Assembly (NCBI GenBank): GCA_030584065.1
Contig: CP129489.1
Span: 2,337,497 to 2,401,496 of the forward strand
Length of the DNA: 64,000 bases
Origin: Flavobacteriales bacterium
GTDB lineage: Bacteria > Bacteroidota > Bacteroidia > Flavobacteriales_F > PHOS-HE28
Reading direction: 5' to 3'
The notes under the pieces were generated by a model. The model ran no database searches and had not been told where the DNA came from. It saw only the letters and a list, made by a program, of their open reading frames with translations. The translations under genes and the position numbers were made by a program. Numbering within the stretch: position 1 is the stretch's first letter; every line of letters starts with the position of its first letter. This document shows, in pieces, positions 24,561 to 32,884 of the stretch.

Positions 24561-26972
24561 ATGCCCTACCATCGCGTCCTCCTGTTCGCTGCGGTCCTGT
24601 TCCAGGCTCTCGCGGCCTTTGCGCAGCGCTCTGCCACCGTCAGCGGCTACGTGAAGGACGCCTCCAGCGGCGAGACGCTGATCGGCGCCAACGTCTACAT
24701 CAAGGAGACCATGCGCGGAGCCGCCACGAACGTGGCCGGCTATTACGTCCTCAACGTGGAGCCCGGCACCTGGACCGTGGCGATGAGCTATATCGGCTTC
24801 GAGGAGTTCACCAAGAAGGTGACGATCACCGGCGACCTCAAGCTCAACATCGACGCCCGCCCGAAGGCCATCATGGCGAAGGAGGTGGAGGTGGTAGGCG
24901 AACGCAAGCAGGACAACACGGAGGACACGCGCATGGGTACCGTCGACCTGGATGTGCAGCGGCTGCAGACCCTGCCTGTCCTGCTGGGCGAGGTGGACAT
25001 CCTCAAGACCATCCAATTCCTGCCCGGCGTGAAGAGCAACGGCGAGGGGAACAGCGGCTTCTATGTGCGCGGGGGCGGTCCCGACCAGAACCTGATCCTG
25101 CTCGACAACGCCACGGTGTACAACGCCTCCCACCTCTTCGGCTTCTTCAGCGTGTTCAACGCCGATGCGGTGAAGAACATCGAGCTCATCAAAGGGGGCA
25201 TGCCGGCGAACTACGGCGGCCGCATCTCCTCGGTGCTCGACATCAACATGAAGGAGGGCAACGAGAAAGCCTTCCACGGCCAGGGCGGCATCGGCCTAAT
25301 CGCCTCCCGCCTCACCCTGGAGGGGCCGATCGTCAAGGACAAGGGCTCCTTCATCGTCTCGGGCCGGCGCACCTACATCGATGTGCTCACCAAGCCCTTC
25401 ATCAGCGATACGGCGGCCTTCGCCGGCTCGGGCTACTACTTCTACGACCTCAATGCCAAGGCCAACTACCGCCTGGGCGAGAAGGACCGGGTCTACCTAA
25501 GCGGCTACTTCGGCCGGGACGTCTTCAGCTTCCAAGGCCAGGGCTCCAACGGGCCCAACTTCCGGATCCCCTGGGGGAATACCACCCTGAGCGCGCGGTG
25601 GAACCACGTCTTCGGCCCCAAGCTGTTCCTCAATGCCACGGCCACCTTCAGCGATTACAGCTTCGAGTTCGCCGCCAAGCAGGACCAGTTCGCCTTCAGC
25701 CTCTTCAGCGGCATCAAGGACTACGGGCTGAAGGTGGACCTCTCGCACTACCCCAACGCCCGGCACCAGCTGAAATACGGGGGGCAGTACATCTATCACA
25801 TCTACACCACCAGCACGGTGAACGTGAGCAGCGGCGACACCGAATTCAACATCGACGCTCCGCCGAAGCTGCACGCGCACGAAACGGCGCTCTACGTGAT
25901 GGATGACTTCGATGTGACCGATGCGCTCCGCATCAATGCCGGGGTGCGCTTCACCCGCTTCGACCATGTGGGGCCCTACACGGACTACATCCAGGACGAC
26001 CGCGGCCGGACCGTACGCAAGGACGAGATCTCACCGGGCCGCCCCATCGCGAGCTACATGGCGCTCGAGCCGCGGCTGAGCATGCGCTACCGCACAGGCC
26101 CCAACAGCAGCATCAAGGCCTCCTTCAACCGGGGGCAGCAGTACGTGCACCTGGCCAGCTTCAGCTCCGTGGCCCTGCCCACCGATGTGTGGATCCCCAG
26201 CGGCACCCGCGTGAAGCCCCAGATCGGCACCCAGTACGCGGCGGGCTACTTCCGCGACCTGTTCGAGGACGTGGTGGAGGCCTCCATCGAGGTCTATTAC
26301 AAGGACTTCGACAACCTCATCGAGTACGCCGAAGGCGCGCAGCCGCAGGAGAACGGGAACGCTAACTACGACAACCAGCTCGTGTTCGGCGACGGCTACA
26401 GCTATGGCGCGGAGCTCTTCCTGAAGAAGCGAACCGGCAAGTTCACCGGCTGGTTGGGCTACACCTGGAGCAAGACCATGCGGCGCTTCCCGGACATCAA
26501 CGAAGGCCGTGAGTTCCCCAGCCGATGGGACCGGCGGCACGACCTCAGCGTGGTGGCCTCGTACGACCTCAACAAGCGCTGGTCCTTCGGCGCGGCCTTC
26601 GTGTACGCCACGGGGCAGGCCGTCACCATCCCCGTGAACCGCTACTTCATCGAAGGGCGCCTGGTGAGCGAATACACCGAGCGGAACGGCTACCGCATGG
26701 CCCCCTACCACCGCCTCGACCTGAGCGCCACGCTCAACGGCCGCGACACCCGCGAGGTGAAGGACCCCGCCACAGGCGAGGTGCAGCAGGTGCCCAAGCG
26801 CTTCACCAGCAGCTGGACCTTCGGCGTTTACAACGCCTACAACCGGATGAACCCCTACTTCATCTACTTCGATGCGGCGGGCAATCCGGCCGAAGGCAAC
26901 TTCCAAGTGGTGGCCAAGCAGGTGTCCCTCTTCGCCATCCTCCCATCCGTCACCTGGAACTTCAAGTTCTGA
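24561..26972 (+). CDS. TonB-dependent outer-membrane receptor with carboxypeptidase-like N-terminal domain
   Basis: An 803-residue protein from the ATG at 24561 with a signal peptide (MPYHRVLLFAAVLFQALAAF, cleavage near AQR). Residues ~25-105 are a CarboxypepD_reg-like domain (ATVSGYVKDASSGETLIGAN, GYYVLNVEPG), then a plug domain (VLLGEVDILKTIQFLPGV, GFYVRGGGPDQNLILLDNAT, NYGGRISSVLDINMKEG) and a ~550-residue beta-barrel ending in an aromatic strand (LPSVTWNFKF). It imports a TonB-energised substrate. The paired DUF4249 lipoprotein 2 bp downstream is typical of Bacteroidota pairs other than SusCD; the substrate is not known. The energising ExbB-ExbD-TonB set at 60.4-62.4 kb could serve it. 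Confidence 0.92.
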   Translation: MPYHRVLLFAAVLFQALAAFAQRSATVSGYVKDASSGETLIGANVYIKETMRGAATNVAGYYVLNVEPGTWTVAMSYIGFEEFTKKVTITGDLKLNIDARPKAIMAKEVEVVGERKQDNTEDTRMGTVDLDVQRLQTLPVLLGEVDILKTIQFLPGVKSNGEGNSGFYVRGGGPDQNLILLDNATVYNASHLFGFFSVFNADAVKNIELIKGGMPANYGGRISSVLDINMKEGNEKAFHGQGGIGLIASRLTLEGPIVKDKGSFIVSGRRTYIDVLTKPFISDTAAFAGSGYYFYDLNAKANYRLGEKDRVYLSGYFGRDVFSFQGQGSNGPNFRIPWGNTTLSARWNHVFGPKLFLNATATFSDYSFEFAAKQDQFAFSLFSGIKDYGLKVDLSHYPNARHQLKYGGQYIYHIYTTSTVNVSSGDTEFNIDAPPKLHAHETALYVMDDFDVTDALRINAGVRFTRFDHVGPYTDYIQDDRGRTVRKDEISPGRPIASYMALEPRLSMRYRTGPNSSIKASFNRGQQYVHLASFSSVALPTDVWIPSGTRVKPQIGTQYAAGYFRDLFEDVVEASIEVYYKDFDNLIEYAEGAQPQENGNANYDNQLVFGDGYSYGAELFLKKRTGKFTGWLGYTWSKTMRRFPDINEGREFPSRWDRRHDLSVVASYDLNKRWSFGAAFVYATGQAVTIPVNRYFIEGRLVSEYTERNGYRMAPYHRLDLSATLNGRDTREVKDPATGEVQQVPKRFTSSWTFGVYNAYNRMNPYFIYFDAAGNPAEGNFQVVAKQVSLFAILPSVTWNFKF

Positions 26973-26974
26973 CC

Positions 26975-27949
26975 ATGCGCCGCCACCTGCCCATCGCCCT
27001 GCTCAGCGCCGCCATCCTGCTGGCCGGCTGCGAAAAGGAGATCACCGTAGAGCTGCCCGACACCGGCGCCAAGGTGGTGGTGGAGGGCAGCATCGAGAAC
27101 GGCCAGCGGCCGATCGTGCTGCTCACCCGCACCCAGAGCTACTTCGCCCCTACCAACCTGGCAGCCATCGCCGCGGTCTTCATCAGCGATGCCGATACGG
27201 TGACCGTCGATGACGGAACCACCGTGCACGGACTGGACCGCATCTGCAGCGCAGGCCTCCCGGATTCCGTGCTGGTCCTGGCTTCGGCGGCCACGGGAAT
27301 CGACATCAACCTGCTGCGCGCGGCGAACATCTGCGCCTGGACCTCCACCGCGCCCGACGGGCTCGTGGGGGAGCCCGGCCGCACCTACCGCCTGCGCGTG
27401 CTGGCCGATGGCCAGGAGCTCACGGCAGTGACCACCATACCGCAGGTCGCTCCGCTCGATTCCGCCTGGTTCCGCCTGGCCAACGAGCGGCCCAACGACG
27501 ACAGCCTCGGCTTCATCTGGGGCCGCCTTTCCGACCCGGACACCATCGGCAACGCCTACCGCTGGTTCGCCCGGCGAATCAACCTTGGGAGCAATGGCCG
27601 CCCGAAGGACGACCGCTTCATCTCCCCGTTGTTCGGCGCGTTCGAGGACCGCTATGTGAACGGATTGACCTTCGACTTCGACTACAACCGCGGCAACGTC
27701 GCCTTCAGCGGCGCGGAGGATGACAACAACGAGGAGAGCGGCTACTTCAAGCGCGGGGACACCGTGGTGGTCAAATTCGCCAGCATCGGCCAGGCGGAGT
27801 ACCGCTTCTTCAACAGCTACTCCATCAACGTCACCTCGCAGGGCGATGCATTCAGCAACCCCTCGAACGTGCGCTCCAACATCAACGGCGGGCTGGGCAT
27901 CTGGGTGGGCTACGCCTCGTGGCTCGACACCGTGGTGTGCGCACCGTGA
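26975..27949 (+). CDS. DUF4249 lipoprotein, partner of TonB receptor
   Basis: A 324-residue lipoprotein (MRRHLPIALLSAAILLAGC, Cys19). The body has the DUF4249 pattern: EKEITVELPDTGAKVVVEGS, IENGQRPIVLLTRTQSYFAP, VFISDADTVTVDDG, LVGEPGRTYRLRVLADGQEL, TTIPQVAPLDSAWF, and at the end FFNSYSINVTSQGDAFSNPS, NINGGLGIWVGYAS. DUF4249 proteins sit next to TonB receptors and are thought to be outer-membrane lipoprotein partners; the transported substrate is unknown. The gene starts 2 bp after the receptor stop, so the two form an operon. Confidence 0.9.
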   Translation: MRRHLPIALLSAAILLAGCEKEITVELPDTGAKVVVEGSIENGQRPIVLLTRTQSYFAPTNLAAIAAVFISDADTVTVDDGTTVHGLDRICSAGLPDSVLVLASAATGIDINLLRAANICAWTSTAPDGLVGEPGRTYRLRVLADGQELTAVTTIPQVAPLDSAWFRLANERPNDDSLGFIWGRLSDPDTIGNAYRWFARRINLGSNGRPKDDRFISPLFGAFEDRYVNGLTFDFDYNRGNVAFSGAEDDNNEESGYFKRGDTVVVKFASIGQAEYRFFNSYSINVTSQGDAFSNPSNVRSNINGGLGIWVGYASWLDTVVCAP

Positions 27950-27980
27950 CGGCGGTCACGCGCAATGGCCGGGTCGCGGT

Positions 27981-27988
27981 TAGCTTTG
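27981..27988 (+). promoter_or_regulatory. -7 promoter element of trxB
   Basis: TAGCTTTG, an exact TAnnTTTG match, 13 nt upstream of the ATG at 28002. Confidence 0.6.
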
Positions 27989-28001
27989 CCGCCCCTGAAC
28001 C

Positions 28002-28946
28002 ATGAGCACACCTGAGCACGTCCACTGCCTGATCATCGGGAGCGGCCCCGCCGGCTACTCCGCTGCCATCTACGCCGCCCGCGCAGACCTGAAGCCCGTG
28101 CTGTACGAGGGCCCGCTGCCCGGAGGCCAGCTCACGCAGACCACCGAGGTGGACAACTACCCCGGCTACCCGGATGGCCGCACAGGCCCTGAGCTCATGG
28201 AGGACCTGAAGAAACAGGCGCTGCGCTTCCAGACCGACGTGCGCCACGGATGGGTGACCAAGGTGGATTTCTCCGGCCCCGTGCACAAGGTCTGGGTGGA
28301 TGACACCAAGGAGATCCACGCCGATGCGGTGATCATCAGCACGGGCGCCAGTGCCAAATGGCTCGGGCTGCCCAATGAGATCCGCCTGCGCGATATCGGC
28401 GGCGGTGTCACCGCCTGTGCCGTGTGCGACGGCTTCTTCTACCGCGGCCAGACCGTGGCCTTGGTGGGCGCCGGAGACAGCGCCTGCGAAGAGGCCACCT
28501 ACCTGGCCAAGCTCTGCCCCAAGGTGCACATGCTCGTGCGCAGCGACCGGTTCCGCGCCTCCAAGGCCATGCAGCACCGGGTGGAGAACACGCCCAACAT
28601 CGAGGTGCATTTCAACACCGAGGTGAAGGACGTGCACGGGGCCGACCGCGTGGAAGGCCTGACCATCGTGAACAACAAGACCGGCGCCGAGGGCCGCCTG
28701 GATGTGACGGGCCTCTTCCTCGCCATCGGCCACACGCCGGCAACGCAGATCTTCAAGGGCTGGCTCGACATGGATGAGCAGGGCTACATCAAGCATGCAC
28801 CGGACAGCACGCGGACGAACGTGCCGGGCGTGTTCGTGGCGGGCGATGCCGCGGACAAGGTGTACCGCCAGGCCATCACCAGCGCAGGCACCGGCTGCAT
28901 GGCAGCCCTTGATGCCGAGCGCTACCTCGCCGCCCGGGGCCATTGA
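28002..28946 (+). CDS. trxB: Thioredoxin reductase
   Basis: A 314-residue flavoprotein. FAD-binding GSGPAG at 13-18, GGQLTQTTEVDNYPGY, the redox-active CAVCDG (Cys139, Cys142), NADPH-binding GAGDSACEEATYLA, and the C-terminal FAD motif VFVAGDAADKVYRQAITSAG. This is the low-molecular-weight bacterial type that reduces thioredoxin with NADPH. Length and motif order are standard. It has its own promoter element and is convergent with the secreted protein gene at 28993. Confidence 0.95.
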   Translation: MSTPEHVHCLIIGSGPAGYSAAIYAARADLKPVLYEGPLPGGQLTQTTEVDNYPGYPDGRTGPELMEDLKKQALRFQTDVRHGWVTKVDFSGPVHKVWVDDTKEIHADAVIISTGASAKWLGLPNEIRLRDIGGGVTACAVCDGFFYRGQTVALVGAGDSACEEATYLAKLCPKVHMLVRSDRFRASKAMQHRVENTPNIEVHFNTEVKDVHGADRVEGLTIVNNKTGAEGRLDVTGLFLAIGHTPATQIFKGWLDMDEQGYIKHAPDSTRTNVPGVFVAGDAADKVYRQAITSAGTGCMAALDAERYLAARGH

Positions 28947-28992
28947 GCGGGCGCCGTTCGAGCGGCCTGCACGGGGGCGGCGTTCCGACGTC

Positions 28993-29955
28993 TCAGGGCA
29001 CAGCCTGCCATTCTCCGTACTCCAGCCAGAAGCGGACCAGTTCCCGCTGCTTGAAGGGAATGTCCCAGTCGCCGTCGTAGTCGACGCGCACCGGTACCAA
29101 GGCATCACCGATGCGCACGTTGCGCACATGGATCGTGATGTCGAAATCGAGGAACACCGACGCATGCGCGATGCGGTAGCTGCGCGCGAGCACATCACCT
29201 GTAGCCTGGTCGAACCAGGTATCCATGGTCTTGATCACCGTGCGGCCGTCGCGGAAGCCGGGCTTGGCCTGGGCGCTGAAGACCCAGCAGGGGCGCCCGC
29301 CCCGCTCATCGGCCCAGATGCGGAAGTCGTAGAGCGGCGCCATCTCCGGGCTGAAGAGCGCGAGCTTGTCGCCGATGAAGGGCACGCTGGCGATCTCGGT
29401 GCCCGGGTCGAACATGAACTTCTTCAGCTCGCCCTTGTACTTCTCGAAGCGGTTCCCGCGCTCCACCTCCAGCCTCCTGCCGGCCACGGTGTTGTCGGCG
29501 GTGAAGGCGCCCTTCGGGAAGAAGACATCATCGTACATCTCCACGGTGAGATAGCGGTACTCCCCCTTGCGGTCGCGCAAGCGGCCCGTCTCGCGCACCG
29601 AATCCACCCGCTGCTCGGCCCGCCGGCCATCGCGCACGAGTCGCGCCCTCCGGTACATCGTCGCCGTCTCCCGATCGCCCTTGGCGCGCACGCGCACCTC
29701 GGAGCGCAGGAGGTGCGGATGATGGCGCGTGTTGAGGAAGGCCTTGTGGAAGGTGGTGTCCGTGCGCACGCGCCGGACGAAGGCCGCCACATCGAAGCCC
29801 TCTGCCTGGGCGGAGATCACCACCTCGTCCAATGCGATGTGCCGCAGCAGCGTGTCGGGCTGCGCCCTGAGCCCATGCGCCGCTGGCAGCACCGCCAGCA
29901 GGGCAATCAACGCCCGAACAAGGCAGCGCGGGCGGATGGCCTGGGTGCTCGACAC
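28993..29955 (-). CDS. Secreted hypothetical protein
   Basis: A 320-residue protein with an N-terminal signal peptide (a hydrophobic stretch at ~14-28 ending HGLRAQ). The mature part begins DTLLRHIALDEVVISAQAEG FD, a phrase resembling the linker found after carboxypeptidase-regulatory domains, then VAAFVRRVRTDTTFHKAFLN. The rest is beta-rich (GEYRYLTVEMYDDVFFPKGA, DIPFKQRELVRFWLEYGEW). I do not recognise a family. It lies 5 bp downstream of another secreted protein with a carboxypeptidase-like domain, so the two are probably one operon and may work together in the envelope. Confidence 0.7.
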   Translation of the reverse strand: MSSTQAIRPRCLVRALIALLAVLPAAHGLRAQPDTLLRHIALDEVVISAQAEGFDVAAFVRRVRTDTTFHKAFLNTRHHPHLLRSEVRVRAKGDRETATMYRRARLVRDGRRAEQRVDSVRETGRLRDRKGEYRYLTVEMYDDVFFPKGAFTADNTVAGRRLEVERGNRFEKYKGELKKFMFDPGTEIASVPFIGDKLALFSPEMAPLYDFRIWADERGGRPCWVFSAQAKPGFRDGRTVIKTMDTWFDQATGDVLARSYRIAHASVFLDFDITIHVRNVRIGDALVPVRVDYDGDWDIPFKQRELVRFWLEYGEWQAVP

Positions 29956-29960
29956 GGCGT

Positions 29961-30680
29961 TCAGTGCCTGCGCGTTGGGCCGAGGCTGCCGTAGAGCTCG
30001 TACTTCTTCTTCACGTAGAGCAGGAACTCGTACTGCGTAAGCCCCTTGATCACCTCGTCCGGCACGGCGCAGAAGTCGATGAAGTCATCGAAGGCCTCAT
30101 CGCTGAGGTTGATGATGTCGTACTCCACGTACTTCTGCAGCAACTCGCGGAGCAGCTCCCGTTTGCGGTCCTCATTGCGCATCTGGGCCACGAGCCGCTT
30201 GCTGCGCTCGCGGCGGCTGAACTCCTGGTAGAGGAAGGTGATCGGGCTCTGCAGGGCGTCGACCTGGCTGATGCGGTAGTCGCTGTCGCGGTAGCCGAGC
30301 TTCTCGATGTCCTTCTGAATCTGCTCCAAGGTGCGCGGGCTGAGCACCTCCACCTCCGGCAGGCGGACCACCAGCGGCAGCAGGCGCACCAGCACGCGGT
30401 ACTCGGGCTTGGGCACGCTGTCGGCCATGGTGATCATGGCCGTGCGGTGCCCCACCGACCCGATCAGCAGCGTATCGGTGCGCAGTGCCTGCACCACGAA
30501 GCTGCCATCGGGATTGCCGAACGCCCCTGTGCGCGAGCGCTTGTTCACGATCATCAGGTCGTAGTACGCGCGGTCGTTGGCCGAGGAGGTCACCTGGCCT
30601 CTGATGGTGACGAGGTCCTGCGCCCAGGCCGCGGTGGGCAGCAGGGCCAGCAGCAGGACGAGGCGGACATGGCGGATCAC
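29961..30680 (-). CDS. Secreted carboxypeptidase-regulatory-like domain protein
   Basis: A 239-residue protein started at a GTG at 30680, which puts a signal peptide (VIRHVRLVLLLALLPTAAWA) first and lies 6 nt from an exact -7 element. Residues ~25-90 (VTIRGQVTSSANDRAYYDLM, NPDGSFVVQALRTDTLLIGS) resemble a CarboxypepD_reg-like beta-sandwich. The C-terminal half is helical and charged (LEQIQKDIEKLGYRDSDYRI, RRERSKRLVAQMRNEDRKRE, LLRELLQKYVEYD). Similar proteins are common in Bacteroidota, but their function is unknown to me. It forms an operon with 28993-29955. Confidence 0.72.
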   Translation of the reverse strand: MIRHVRLVLLLALLPTAAWAQDLVTIRGQVTSSANDRAYYDLMIVNKRSRTGAFGNPDGSFVVQALRTDTLLIGSVGHRTAMITMADSVPKPEYRVLVRLLPLVVRLPEVEVLSPRTLEQIQKDIEKLGYRDSDYRISQVDALQSPITFLYQEFSRRERSKRLVAQMRNEDRKRELLRELLQKYVEYDIINLSDEAFDDFIDFCAVPDEVIKGLTQYEFLLYVKKKYELYGSLGPTRRH

Positions 30681-30686
30681 GACGGC

Positions 30687-30694
30687 CAAAGGTA
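30687..30694 (-). promoter_or_regulatory. -7 promoter element of secreted-protein pair
   Basis: TACCTTTG on the minus strand, an exact match 6 nt upstream of the GTG at 30680; a GTTGG lies 14-18 nt further upstream. Confidence 0.6.
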
Positions 30695-30738
30695 CCGGGC
30701 CGCACGGGCCAACATCGGGCCAAGCGCGGTCGACCCGT

Positions 30739-30788
30739 GAAAAAAGGTGAAGGGCCCCCGCACAGGCCGTCGCCGTGCAGGAGCCCCT
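30739..30788 (-). terminator. Terminator of RNase P RNA gene
   Basis: On the minus strand, GGGCTCCTGCAC pairs (with two G-U wobbles) with GTGCGGGGGCCC across an 11-nt loop, followed by TTCACCTTTTTT. Located just past the 3' end of rnpB. Confidence 0.75.
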
Positions 30789-30796
30789 CATGAAGG

Positions 30797-31185
30797 CCTG
30801 TGCATCTGTAAGCCGGGTCCTGTATCCCGCTCGCACGGGACCCCCACCATCTATCTGGGACCGCGCTCACGCGCGGCCTCGATCGACCTACCCTCCGGGA
30901 TCGGACGGGCCGCCCTTATCCGCCTTGCGGCGAAGCCCCGGTATACATGGTCTTTCAGCCCGTGGGGTTTACCAAGCCGCCGATGTCGCCACCGGCGCTG
31001 GTGGTCTCTTACACCACCTTTTCACCCTTGCCTGCCTTGCGGCCGGCGGTTTCCCTTTCTGCGGCACTTTCCGTGGCGCCGCTGTTCCCAGCGGCACCCC
31101 TTCCCGTTAGGAAGCACGGTGCCCTACGCTGCCCGGACTTTCCTCCGGCCCGCTTGCGCAGACCGGCGGTGGAGCGATGCACAGG
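30797..31185 (-). ncRNA. rnpB: RNase P RNA, bacterial type A
   Basis: Minus strand. The hallmark GAGGAAAGTCCGGGC and the 3' ACAGGACCCGGCTTAC are present. The ends form a perfect 10-bp P1 stem (CCTGTGCATC at 31176-31185 with GATGCACAGG at 30797-30806), giving ~389 nt. It is the catalytic RNA that trims tRNA 5' leaders, working with the RnpA protein (not in the window). It follows the Smr gene on the same strand within ~20 bp and is closed by a T-run terminator. Confidence 0.95.
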
Positions 31186-31206
31186 ATGCCAAGGAACGGA
31201 ATGCGC

Positions 31207-31791
31207 CTAGCGATGGCGCAGGATGATCACCTCCGTGGCGCCCGATCCGTAGCGCCGCATGTCGGCGTCGTGGAACTGGACGCCATCGTAATACTGAAGC
31301 ACCTTCCGCACCTCCTCGCGCAGCACCCCCTCCCCCACCCCGTGGATGACGATGAGCTTGCGCTTGCCGTTGCGGATGGCGCTCTCCAGCGCGCGCTCGA
31401 AATAGCGCATCTGGAACTCCAGCTTCTCCCCGTCGCTCAGCCGCCGCTCGTCGTCCACCAGCTCGTGCAGGTGCAGGTCCACTTCCGCCACGCTGTTGTC
31501 CTCGGGCTTCTTCGGCGTCTTGCCCGGCCTGATGGACGGGCGCTTCCCGCGCTTCTCCTCAAGGATGTCATTCGCCACCCGCATGCCCACGGCATGGTCC
31601 GACACCCGGAGATGCGCCTTGCGCTGCTCCTCCTGCACCGCCACCAAGCGCCGCTCGGGCTGCTCCAATTCGAAGCCGTCGTCCGTGCGCAGCACCACAT
31701 GCCCGGGGCGGCCGGGCCGGAGCACCACCCCACCGCCCACCTCATCGATGTAGGTGACACGGTCTCCCGGCCTCAACTTTGCAGCGGACAT
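31207..31791 (-). CDS. Smr-domain protein (DUF2027-like)
   Basis: A 194-residue protein from the ATG at 31791. The N-terminal ~60 residues (MSAAKLRPGDRVTYIDEVGG GVV, HVVLRTDDGFELEQPE) resemble the small beta-barrel that begins DUF2027 proteins. The C-terminal ~90 residues are an Smr domain: VAEVDLHLHELV and IVIHGVGEGVLREEVRKVL, the last being the conserved H-G-x-G-x-G loop of Smr endonuclease-type domains. Compared with full DUF2027 proteins (~350 residues from memory) a middle domain is missing or reduced. Nucleic-acid binding or nicking is likely. It diverges from the tonB-like gene and has an exact -7 element 4 nt before the start. Confidence 0.82.
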   Translation of the reverse strand: MSAAKLRPGDRVTYIDEVGGGVVLRPGRPGHVVLRTDDGFELEQPERRLVAVQEEQRKAHLRVSDHAVGMRVANDILEEKRGKRPSIRPGKTPKKPEDNSVAEVDLHLHELVDDERRLSDGEKLEFQMRYFERALESAIRNGKRKLIVIHGVGEGVLREEVRKVLQYYDGVQFHDADMRRYGSGATEVIILRHR

Positions 31792-31795
31792 GCCG

Positions 31796-31803
31796 CAAAA
31801 ATA
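31796..31803 (-). promoter_or_regulatory. -7 promoter element of Smr gene
   Basis: TATTTTTG on the minus strand, an exact TAnnTTTG match 4 nt upstream of the ATG at 31791, suggesting leaderless initiation. Confidence 0.6.
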
Positions 31804-31818
31804 CCGAACCCCAGCTCC

Positions 31819-32583
31819 ATGACCCGTGCCCTGCCCTTCCTGCTGCTCGCTGCGGCGAGCCTCGCCGCCCATGCCCAGACGGAGGGCACCTGCATGGCCA
31901 CCGGCGGAAAGGCAGCGCTCGACAAGCTGTTCGAGCAGGAGCTGCACTATCCGGCCGTGGCCCTGGAGGCCGGCATCAAGGGCGAGGTGGTCGTCACCGC
32001 ACGCCTGGCCCCCAACGGGGAGGTGCGGTCGCTCCGGGTGGGCAAGGCGCTCTCGCCGGAGTGCGATGCCGAAGCGCTCCGCGTGGCGCGCATGGTGCTG
32101 TGGCGGCCGGCCACCGCCGGTGAGCTCTGCTCGGGGCAGGAGCAGCATCTCGCCATCCCCTTTGAACCGGGCCGCCATAAGCGCTGGGCCAAGGAACGCA
32201 AGGTCCGCACAGGCGAGCGCTTCACCCTTCCGGCGGACACGTCCCGCTCGGTGCATGCGCCCAAGCAGGTCGACTCCCAGGTGCAGCCCGCCATCCCCAA
32301 TGGCATGAGCGGGCTGCCTTCCTACATCGCACGCGAGATGCGGTACCCGGCCGAGGCCATGCGCTACAGCCTGGACGGCACTGTGAAGGCCGAGTTCGTG
32401 GTGGAGCCCACCGGCAGCGTGACCAACATGCATGTGCTTCAGGATGTGGGAGGCGGCTGCACGGACGAGGCGCTGCGCCTGCTCTACCGCATCCCGTGGG
32501 AGCCGGGCATCAAGGACGGCCAACGCGTGCGCAGCAGCATCCAGGTCAGCATCCGGTTCGACCTGCCGAAGGAGCGCCGCTGA
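31819..32583 (+). CDS. TonB-family periplasmic protein with two TonB C-terminal-like domains
   Basis: A 254-residue protein with a signal peptide (MTRALPFLLLAAASLAAHA, cleavage near AQT). Two copies of the TonB C-terminal fold follow: ~32-112 (LHYPAVALEAGIKGEVVVTA, APNGEVRSLRVGKALSPECD AEA) and ~168-250 (MRYPAEAMRYSLDGTVKAEF, VVEPTGSVTNMHVLQDVGGG). There is no proline-rich spacer or membrane anchor beyond the signal, so it is not a classical energy transducer. The last 21 bases (CTGCCGAAGGAGCGCCGCTGA) are duplicated 6 kb downstream, immediately before the NUDIX gene, which shows that the two genes were once neighbours. Confidence 0.85.
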   Translation: MTRALPFLLLAAASLAAHAQTEGTCMATGGKAALDKLFEQELHYPAVALEAGIKGEVVVTARLAPNGEVRSLRVGKALSPECDAEALRVARMVLWRPATAGELCSGQEQHLAIPFEPGRHKRWAKERKVRTGERFTLPADTSRSVHAPKQVDSQVQPAIPNGMSGLPSYIAREMRYPAEAMRYSLDGTVKAEFVVEPTGSVTNMHVLQDVGGGCTDEALRLLYRIPWEPGIKDGQRVRSSIQVSIRFDLPKERR

Positions 32584-32633
32584 GGTGCCGCCTATCATGC
32601 CGCCATGGAGGAGCGCGGCCCTTGGAAGACCCT
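32563..32633. repeat. Left 71-bp direct repeat flanking a ~5.9-kb insertion
   Basis: Contains the last 21 bases of the tonB-like gene, the 37-bp spacer and the first 13 bases of the NUDIX gene (ATGGAGGAGCGCG at 32605, continuing GCCCTTGGAAGACCCT). It matches 38579-38649 at 70 of 71 positions (A at 32597, T at 38613). After CCCT the NUDIX reading frame breaks off with a stop three codons later, so this is a truncated NUDIX 5' remnant. Confidence 0.95.
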
Positions 32634-32730
32634 CAAGGTGTAGGAATGCTCCGCCGATATTGGCAGAGATGGGACTTGCATGATTCAACAGGACTTCTAC
32701 CTTCGGTTTCAATTCATTTGGAGAATGCAA

Positions 32731-32818
32731 CAGCCCAACAGCCCAACAGCCCAACAGCCCAACAGCCCAACAGCCCAACAGCCCGACAGCCCGACAGCCC
32801 GACAGCTCGACAGCTCGA
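32731..32818. repeat. Octamer tandem array, 11 units
   Basis: Six CAGCCCAA, three CAGCCCGA and two CAGCTCGA units in perfect 8-bp register. It is non-coding as far as can be seen and lies 66 bp upstream of the subtilisin-like gene, just inside the left end of the 6-kb insertion. The gap 32584-32884 otherwise holds only the left direct repeat and unique AT-richer sequence. Confidence 0.95.
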
Positions 32819-32884
32819 CCGCAGGCGCTTATTGCTGCTCTCTCCTCTGCATGCTCAGCAAGGAGTATCCACCAATCCTCCAGT

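Noticed and set aside
32731..32818. Octamer array as a CRISPR
   Set aside because: Units are 8 bp and directly adjacent, without spacers; no cas genes in the window.
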